A DNA stretch of 64,000 nt from Microbacterium sp. TPD7012 (GTDB lineage Bacteria > Actinomycetota > Actinomycetes > Actinomycetales > Microbacteriaceae), in contig NZ_QDFV01000004.1 of assembly GCF_003075395.1 (NCBI RefSeq), positions 423,251 to 487,250 on the forward strand, written 5' to 3'. Positions within the stretch are counted from its first letter, which is position 1; every line of letters starts with the position of its first letter. Under the pieces are notes generated by a model. The model searched no databases, was not told the DNA's origin, and saw only the letters and a program-made list of their open reading frames with translations. A program made the position numbers and the translations under genes. Below are positions 58,656-64,000 of the stretch, piece after piece.

Positions 58656-60260
58656 TCACAACTCGACCCAGACCTCGCCATCGAACGCCAGCTTCACACC
58701 CACTCTCGCGCCGGCCGACGAAGCGAGGGTGGGAGCGGACGCCTTCCAGCGAACGACAGATGGGAAGGTTACCGACGCTCCACCCGCTGCGCCCTGTTTG
58801 AGGATGACCGTTAGCTCAGCTCCGACAACCCCGTTCAGTACGTTGGTCCACGCACAGCTCGCGTCGATGGTGACGACGTGGAAGTTAGCGCCCGCGTAGG
58901 AGACGGTGAAGTTGACAGCCGTCGAATATGCCACCGCCTTCTGCGCCATATGGACGCCGTTGATCTTGTTCGAAGGTGAGTATGTGCCGGCGCGCCGGCC
59001 GTAGAGTCGCTCGCCGAGATGGTGGTCGATCAGGGTGTTGCTGGCGGACCCGGATGAGTCCACCCAGCCTGGTTGTGATGCATTCGATTCGGCCCCATAG
59101 AGCTCGATCGTGGTCCCGCCGACCCCGGGCTTGAGAAGCACGTTCTGACCGTTGTACCCCTTGATGCCAGTGACAGCGTTCCCTGACTGATTGAGCTCAA
59201 TTCCGATGTCAAGGTCCGTCGCGCTGGTGCCCTTACCGGGAATGACCCCGCGCACGAGGTTGCCACCGAGGTTGAACGGGGGAGAGGTGAAGCGCATATG
59301 ACTGGTTCCGGTCGCCCCGGGCAGCTTGTGCGCATCGAAGAACTGAATGTCGGTGAAGATGTACTTGTTCGCCTGGACCGCGATGATCGTGCCATCTGTC
59401 GGCACGTGAATGTTCTCGACCCAGAAGCCGTCGATCAGGCTCGACTGGGCAGAGTAGCTCGAGTTGGAAGTGAAGACCACCGCTCCTGAAACTCCGCAGT
59501 CGTTGGTGGTAGTCGTCGATCGGATAGCGCACCCCCGGAGTCGGACGCCGTTCATCTCGTTGAAGAACCAATACGGGACATCGTTCACCTGAGCATCAAC
59601 CGGGGTCGAGACGACTATCCGTTCGAGGTCGCACAAGTAGACGGCGTTCCCCGGCGACGCGACACCCTCGATGCCGGGTCCCCCGGTCTGCCTGATTGCG
59701 ATGTCCGCGAACAACGTTGAGCTCAGCTTGTTGAATCTGATTCCGCTGTTGTGCTTGCTCGGGTCCGAAACGCCCGACCCCAATATGTTGAACCCTGCGT
59801 GGGTTGACTTGCCTTGGAAACCGGCCGGCATGTTCCATTCGGAGAAGTCGAGTACTGGACCCTCTTGAGAAGAAGCGAAGAAAGTTGTGCCTCGCGGATC
59901 TGCTGTACTCCCCGTCGCCCCACTTCCCTGGACTTGAATCGAGTACCCAGCAAGGCTGATGCCCGCTCCGACGTCATACGGAGCTCCGCCCGGGAAGAAT
60001 GCGATAGTTCCCTTCCCCAACGCCTCGGCGCGATTGAGGGTGTCGATGACATCGCTCCTGGTCCGCCCCGTTGCAGACACGCGTCCGATGGCGCCCTCAA
60101 GCGCGCCGCGGGTCAAAGATGACGGGGAGTTGACCAGGTCGGCGACCTCTGCGTCGTCGGTCGTGGCCGCGGCCGCCGGGGCGGGGCCGGCAGCCGCGAT
60201 TACTGGTAAAGCGACGGCGGCGCCGATCAGGCCTCGGCGCGACAGGCTTTGCTTGCTCAT
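58656..60260 (-). CDS. Tat-signal beta-helix protein, spike- or lyase-like
   Basis: The 534-residue protein has a twin-arginine signal (SRRGLIGAAVALPVIAAAGP, ending AAAA), a helical neck, and a right-handed beta helix (GTIAFFPGGAPYDVGAGISL, then GIRFNKLSSTLFADIAIRQT and SSLIDGFWVENIHVPTDGTI), followed by a C-terminal trimerisation-like domain (VSYAGANFHVVTIDASCAWT). A Tat signal is odd for a virion part and suggests export by the lysogen. A TATGGT -10-like sequence lies 7 nt before the ATG at 60260. It is isolated among early genes. Confidence 0.75.
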   Translation of the reverse strand: MSKQSLSRRGLIGAAVALPVIAAAGPAPAAAATTDDAEVADLVNSPSSLTRGALEGAIGRVSATGRTRSDVIDTLNRAEALGKGTIAFFPGGAPYDVGAGISLAGYSIQVQGSGATGSTADPRGTTFFASSQEGPVLDFSEWNMPAGFQGKSTHAGFNILGSGVSDPSKHNSGIRFNKLSSTLFADIAIRQTGGPGIEGVASPGNAVYLCDLERIVVSTPVDAQVNDVPYWFFNEMNGVRLRGCAIRSTTTTNDCGVSGAVVFTSNSSYSAQSSLIDGFWVENIHVPTDGTIIAVQANKYIFTDIQFFDAHKLPGATGTSHMRFTSPPFNLGGNLVRGVIPGKGTSATDLDIGIELNQSGNAVTGIKGYNGQNVLLKPGVGGTTIELYGAESNASQPGWVDSSGSASNTLIDHHLGERLYGRRAGTYSPSNKINGVHMAQKAVAYSTAVNFTVSYAGANFHVVTIDASCAWTNVLNGVVGAELTVILKQGAAGGASVTFPSVVRWKASAPTLASSAGARVGVKLAFDGEVWVEL

Positions 60261-60327
60261 GGTCGTCACCATAGCGAGGCAGCGGGCCCCGGCGGGACCG
60301 TGAAGGAGAAATTGCTCTCGAGCGGAT

Positions 60328-61551
60328 CTAGCGCGCCAAACGCGGATCGATGGGCAGTGGGCGATGAACGCCTGACAGCGTCACGGCGATAGCCGACGCC
60401 ATCTGCTCGTGTGCATCGGGGACAAGATGCCCGTACGTGTCGATTGTGGTTGTGATCGACTCATGGCCGAGGCGAGCCTGGATGTAGGGGAGCGGGATTC
60501 CCTGAGCGATCAACCAAGACGCGTGGGTGTGTCTCAGGCTATGAATATTGGGGGCTCGCCTGAGAGGCTCGAGCCCTAGATCCTGGCACCGATCCTCATC
60601 CATGGCTGCTTCTATCGCCGGGAGCCACACCCGCGAGTAGAAGACCCCATGCCACATGTGCCCGCCCTGAGGTGCAGGAAAGACCCAGGCGTCAGACGCA
60701 CCCGGTTCGCCCATGATCGCGACGAGATCAGGAAACAGAGATACTGACCGACGCGACTTCGACGTCTTCGGATGGGCGAGTAGCGGACCGCCACTGGCCT
60801 TCTTCCATGCGCGCGTGACACGTACGGTTGGCGGGTTGCCGAAGAGGTTCACGTCCGCCCACGTTAGGGCGGTCGCCTCGCCCCAGCGTAGACCTGTGCC
60901 GGCAAGGAACAGAACGAACCGCTGCAGATCGCTCGGGATGAAGTGGAGGAGCGTCGCGAACTCGCTGGGGGACAGGAAGACATTCTCCCTTGCCACACCT
61001 CGGGTGATGCGGATCTTGTAGGCAGGATTGTCCGCGCGGAGGCCTTCGCCCACTGCTGATCGAAGAACTGCCGACAGGAGCGCGTGATAGTTCTTCACCG
61101 TCTTGGATGAGACCGTGCGCTGCTCACTCTTCGGCTTGTCCCGGTCGCGCCAGATTGGTTGACGTTCCTGCCATGCGAGCCAGGAACCGACATCGGGCTT
61201 CGTGATCGCGTCAATAGGGACGTCACCCAGGATCTGCAACCATGACCTCTCGGCCTCAGCCCTATACCCCTCACGAGTGCCCTTCTCCACTCCCGTCAGG
61301 AGGCCGCTGTCCGGATTGAGGTAGCGCTCTGTGTACTCGCGCAACGTGGACTTCTTGACGCGACGGCGAGGCGCTCGAGCTTGGTGCACCTGATCCGCCG
61401 CTTTCCATCCGACGCGGTCGACGAGCGCTGCGAACTGATCGGCGGCATTCTTGTCAGGGAAAGTCGCCTGCTTCATCGATCCGTCGAAACGCACCTGCAC
61501 GCGCCAGCGCACTTCCCCCGTAGAGAGGATGCGGTGTCCGACGCTAGCCAT
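60328..61551 (-). CDS. int: tyrosine integrase (right)
   Basis: The 407-residue recombinase has an AP2-like arm-binding domain, a SAM-like core-binding domain (about 65-170) and a catalytic domain with R222, K262 or K265, H337-x-x-R340, H363 and Y373, all in place. It is not closely similar to the left integrase. Its start overlaps the upstream HTH gene, so it is part of the early operon. Target site unknown; it may belong to a second element. Confidence 0.9.
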   Translation of the reverse strand: MASVGHRILSTGEVRWRVQVRFDGSMKQATFPDKNAADQFAALVDRVGWKAADQVHQARAPRRRVKKSTLREYTERYLNPDSGLLTGVEKGTREGYRAEAERSWLQILGDVPIDAITKPDVGSWLAWQERQPIWRDRDKPKSEQRTVSSKTVKNYHALLSAVLRSAVGEGLRADNPAYKIRITRGVARENVFLSPSEFATLLHFIPSDLQRFVLFLAGTGLRWGEATALTWADVNLFGNPPTVRVTRAWKKASGGPLLAHPKTSKSRRSVSLFPDLVAIMGEPGASDAWVFPAPQGGHMWHGVFYSRVWLPAIEAAMDEDRCQDLGLEPLRRAPNIHSLRHTHASWLIAQGIPLPYIQARLGHESITTTIDTYGHLVPDAHEQMASAIAVTLSGVHRPLPIDPRLAR

Positions 61552-61777
61552 CCGTGATCTCCTTCTGTGGGGCTACCGCCTCGTCCTGTCGCCGAAGACG
61601 AAGTTGGTGAACCGGATCGGCGGTCATTCTGTCCCTCCACCACGCAAGCAACCGAGACTCCTCGACTAAGCGCCGACCATCAGGGGCGGTACTCATCTTC
61701 AGACCCGCCTTATGCCAGCGCTTGATCGTGCGGACTGAGCGCCGAACACGACGAGCGGCCTGACGGTAGTCAAGCAT
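61544..61777 (-). CDS. HTH protein, excisionase-like
   Basis: The 77-residue protein reads LDYRQAARRVRRSVRTIKRW then MSTAPDGRRLVEESRLLAWW, an HTH_17/excisionase-type fold. It lies 5 bp after the preceding zinc-protein stop and overlaps int by 8 bp. A recombination directionality factor or a regulator of int. Confidence 0.7.
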   Translation of the reverse strand: MLDYRQAARRVRRSVRTIKRWHKAGLKMSTAPDGRRLVEESRLLAWWRDRMTADPVHQLRLRRQDEAVAPQKEITDG

Positions 61778-61782
61778 GATGC

Positions 61783-62448
61783 TCACGCGACTACCCCCGG
61801 TGTTTCGGGCGCGTAGGTCGCCCCGCATGTTCTGCACACGGCCTCCCCGGTTCCGCCGAGCACCCAGTCGACAACCACGGAAGCCTCCCCGCAGACCGTG
61901 CAGCGTCGCCGACGAGAGGGGCGCTCGATGGGTGGGACGGTGTATCGCGCCGACAGCTTCCGGATCATCTCGAAGAGGTGCTGCTCTGAGTCGCGCATGC
62001 CGAGTTCCTGCACCTCGGAAGCTCGGTCGATAAGCCAGGCGATGAGCGCGAAGCCAGCCTTGTAGGCAAGATCACCGCTCATCCAGGACGGCATGCCATG
62101 GGGATTCCCGTTGACTGCCCAGGTCGCCCCGACGGCTCCGGGGGCCGGGTCTTGCAGTCGCTCAGCCACCTCGCCGATGTACTCGGCTAGTGCGGCCCAT
62201 AGGTCGTCGCAGTCGTCAACACGATCTTCACGAAAGGGGAGAGGTGCTGAGCCGCCTCCGCCCGAGACTCGTTCGCTCGACCTCGCAGCTCCGATCGGAA
62301 CCCGCTGCTCTCGCATGACCTCGAGAAGCTGGGGGATCTGATCGAGGTGCTGTTCAAATCGCTCGAGCCAGCGAGACGAGGTGGGCGAGTGAACTGCCCA
62401 CGGGGCGACCGCTGACATCACGTGTACGTGCCGCATCTCGGCGCTCAC
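61783..62448 (-). CDS. phage early protein with C-terminal zinc ribbon
   Basis: The 221-residue helical protein has a long N-terminal domain (RWLERFEQHLDQIPQLLEVM, WAALAEYIGEVAERLQDPAP) and a C-terminal zinc ribbon (RRRCTVCGEASVVVDWVLGG, AVCRTCGATY). It resembles proteins beside actinophage replication genes (DUF7341 type, from memory). GTG start overlaps the upstream stop (GTGA). Confidence 0.7.
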   Translation of the reverse strand: MSAEMRHVHVMSAVAPWAVHSPTSSRWLERFEQHLDQIPQLLEVMREQRVPIGAARSSERVSGGGGSAPLPFREDRVDDCDDLWAALAEYIGEVAERLQDPAPGAVGATWAVNGNPHGMPSWMSGDLAYKAGFALIAWLIDRASEVQELGMRDSEQHLFEMIRKLSARYTVPPIERPSRRRRCTVCGEASVVVDWVLGGTGEAVCRTCGATYAPETPGVVA

Positions 62449-62762
62449 GTCACACCGGCTACGTCACGCGTGACGTAGCTCTCATGGAGCTGACAGGTGC
62501 CGCAGTATCCGTGCCCATCGAAGTCGTGCACGTGCGCCGCCCTGATGCGCTTGCGCTTGAATGCCTGCGCGTAGTCGCGAACGTGGACAGGCAGGAGGTA
62601 ACGATCGGAGGTACGGAAATGCTCGTTCACCGCGTTGACGGCATCTTCGTACTCGACGTCGTCCATGAGAGGTTCCCATGCCTGTACCGTCAGCTCGTCC
62701 ACCTGTCGGTTGTCGAGTCCCTGGATCCGTGCGAGGAGGACGGTGACTTCTTCGGTGTTCAT
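62445..62762 (-). CDS. phage early protein, possible helicase loader partner
   Basis: The 105-residue protein begins MNTEEVTVLLARIQGLDNRQ, continues WEPLMDDVEYEDAVNAVNEH and ends with a Cys/His motif (HDFDGHGYCGTCQLHESYV). Such proteins commonly follow actinophage replication initiators. It overlaps both neighbours by 4 bp. Confidence 0.7.
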   Translation of the reverse strand: MNTEEVTVLLARIQGLDNRQVDELTVQAWEPLMDDVEYEDAVNAVNEHFRTSDRYLLPVHVRDYAQAFKRKRIRAAHVHDFDGHGYCGTCQLHESYVTRDVAGVT

Positions 62763-63586
62763 GCTGTGATCCCCTTCGGGTTGAGTGTCGTGATGTTGCC
62801 GTACGTCTGTCGCTGTTGGACGACGCTCTGGCCGGCTGCGATGGTCTGCTGGGCGCGCTGCAGCGGAGTTTGTTTGCCGCCTCGGTCCCGGTTGTCTTCC
62901 AGCGCGTCGTTCCACGAGTCGGCGTTGAGCCACGTCGCCGGATGGGGGATGAATCGCGTCTCGGGACGGCCTGGGTTGTCGCGGTAAGAGATCGCGGCGG
63001 CGACGATGTCCTCGGGGCTGGCCCGCTTGATGGCCTTGCCCCACGCCCGGAGCGCGTGGGGCTTCTTGACCTTGCGTGGCCATGCGACCCAGAAGTCGTC
63101 GAAGGTGGGTCCCGAGGGGTCGGTCAGCTCGGTGTCGATCAGTTCATCGGAGTACTTCTTACCTGTTACTTCATGTATATCCAGTTCTTTAGAACTTGCC
63201 TGGACACTCTGTCCCCTGAGACTGTCGTCGGTGTCACCTGAGGTTGTCGTCAGTGTCACCTGACTGTCTGTCAGGTGACCGTCTGTCACCTGACTCTCTG
63301 TCCCTTGAGATAGCGTCCACGAGGTATCGATCACGAGCAGATCCGTATCCCGATATCCGTCCCGCCGCCGACGCTCCTTGCGCTTTATAGCGCCTCGATG
63401 TTCCAGTGAATCGAGAGCCCGGGTGACGGTTCGCGACGCACATCCGGCCATTTCGGCGATCGCATTCCTACCCACGAACGTCTCGCCCGTCTTGTCGCTC
63501 GCACGGTGGGCGATCGCAACGAGAACGGCCTTCTCTGATGGGGGCAGCGCCAGCGAGTATGCCCACTCGGAGTTCTTGAAACCCAC
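62759..63586 (-). CDS. replication initiator-like winged-helix protein
   Basis: The 275-residue protein starts with a winged-helix domain (ALPPSEKAVLVAIAHRASDK, VGRNAIAEMAGCASRTVTRA), has a low-complexity Thr/Ser/Asp linker (about 90-150), and then a DnaD/O-like C-terminal part (FDDFWVAWPRKVKKPHALRA, FIPHPATWLNADSWNDAL). It should bind the phage origin and recruit the replication machinery. The GTG at 63586 overlaps the upstream stop by one base. The linker DNA contains the iteron cluster. Confidence 0.82.
   Translation of the reverse strand: MGFKNSEWAYSLALPPSEKAVLVAIAHRASDKTGETFVGRNAIAEMAGCASRTVTRALDSLEHRGAIKRKERRRRDGYRDTDLLVIDTSWTLSQGTESQVTDGHLTDSQVTLTTTSGDTDDSLRGQSVQASSKELDIHEVTGKKYSDELIDTELTDPSGPTFDDFWVAWPRKVKKPHALRAWGKAIKRASPEDIVAAAISYRDNPGRPETRFIPHPATWLNADSWNDALEDNRDRGGKQTPLQRAQQTIAAGQSVVQQRQTYGNITTLNPKGITA
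63152..63308. other. iteron cluster and AT-rich segment, candidate replication origin
   Basis: TGTCACCTGA-like repeats lie at 63210, 63232, 63254, 63284 and 63299, with an inverted copy (TCAGGTGAC) at 63271. The spacings are 22, 22, 30 and 15 bp. An AT-rich stretch (about 63152-63199) adjoins them. Iterons inside an initiator gene with an AT-rich flank is the lambda-ori layout. Confidence 0.6.
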
Positions 63587-63912
63587 TACGCGCTCGCCTC
63601 CGTCCGTTCGATGTAGTCGGCGATGATCTCGAAGAGCGTGTCGCCGCCGAGCATTGTGTCGGGGTCGTCCTGCAGCTTCTCGTGCGCGATGGCTCCGTTC
63701 TCGATCGTCCATCCCCATGCGATTTCGACGTTCTCGTCTTGAAATCGGTAGCTCCACCCGATGTAGCCGTCATCGAATATGCCGTGGAACGACACCTCGC
63801 GCGCCCATCGCGGTGCCTTCTCAGAGATTTCGGGATGTGCCGCAAACACCTCGCGGCACTCCTCGATCGGCGCGTCCCGCTCGCAGCTTGTCGTGATCAG
63901 GAGCGCGCTCAT
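63586..63912 (-). CDS. hypothetical phage early protein
   Basis: The 108-residue acidic protein (MSALLITTSCERDAPIEECR, FHGIFDDGYIGWSYRFQDEN) has no domain I can name. Overlaps both neighbours; part of the replication operon. Confidence 0.65.
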   Translation of the reverse strand: MSALLITTSCERDAPIEECREVFAAHPEISEKAPRWAREVSFHGIFDDGYIGWSYRFQDENVEIAWGWTIENGAIAHEKLQDDPDTMLGGDTLFEIIADYIERTEASA

Positions 63913-64000
63913 TGCTTCGTCTCCCGGAATCGGATGTGCCGCTCGCCCTGGTCGTCAGCGAGAATCACCACGAGGGAGGCGAGCTTGGTGAAGGTAGCGT
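63909..64000 (-). CDS. partial phage gene at right edge
   Basis: Only the last 30 codons are visible (TFTKLASLVVILADDQGERH, then IRFRETKQ and stop). Its stop overlaps the next start (ATGA), which confirms the reading frame. Confidence 0.6.
   Translation of the reverse strand, partial: ATFTKLASLVVILADDQGERHIRFRETKQ

Larger units (their letters stand above)
31018..64000. mobile_element. siphovirus prophage region, right end outside window
   Basis: The broken tRNA-Thr with adjacent xis and int marks the left end. The region contains a full set of head, tail, lysis and replication genes, almost all on the minus strand. A second xis/int pair at 60.3-61.8 kb means that two elements, tandem or nested, may be present. 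Confidence 0.9.

Overview
The window is about 31 kb of high-GC actinobacterial chromosome followed by about 33 kb of a prophage region that runs off the right edge. Gene content and order (fused ispDF, carD-ispDF-cysS-rlmB, gpm-phoU-senX3-regX3, mutT1-ppk-glnR, a DUF7882 protein) and codon style point to Microbacteriaceae, most likely Microbacterium. Names rest on motifs and synteny read by eye; no database search was run.

Left edge (1-6.5 kb): a poly-G run, a cut-off ArsR regulator, an HNH-type protein, and a tRNA-Lys(UUU) interrupted by a 220-nt group I intron. Next come a fasciclin lipoprotein divergent from a SigK/RskA-like sigma/anti-sigma pair, an unknown gene, pabC, and an AbiEi/DUF559-like gene bracketed by two 82-83 bp inverted-repeat elements.

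6.5-21.5 kb is a phosphate and polyphosphate island: pstSCAB, a MutT1-like Nudix/SixA protein, ppk, glnR, gpmA, phoU and senX3-regX3, with PHO-box-like 11-bp direct repeats before pstS, ppk and phoU. Small membrane proteins, a nitrobindin-like protein, YgfZ and a methyltransferase lie between them. 21.5-31 kb holds a lipoprotein, carD-ispDF-cysS-rlmB, an NAD(P)-binding protein, a DUF4032 protein, a UgpC/MsmK-type ATPase and a thioredoxin-fold protein lacking its CXXC. Many genes here carry TANNNT exactly 6 nt before the start codon, which indicates leaderless transcripts.

At 31,058 a tRNA-Thr(UGU) breaks off in its anticodon stem: this is the left prophage junction. Behind it come xis/int, an accessory zone (DUF7882, HigBA-like toxin-antitoxin, a palindrome cluster), two related beta-helical tail spikes facing each other, and then, on the minus strand from 56.6 down to 38.8 kb, a complete siphovirus late operon: HNH, terminase, portal, MuF-like protein, scaffold, capsid, connectors, major tail protein, frameshifted chaperones, tape measure, Dit, minor tail proteins, M23 endolysin, holin-like proteins and spike. 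From 56.6 to 64 kb lie small early genes, a Tat-signal beta-helix protein, a second xis/int pair and replication genes, one of which contains an iteron cluster resembling a lambda-type origin. The right attachment site and the repressor lie outside the window.
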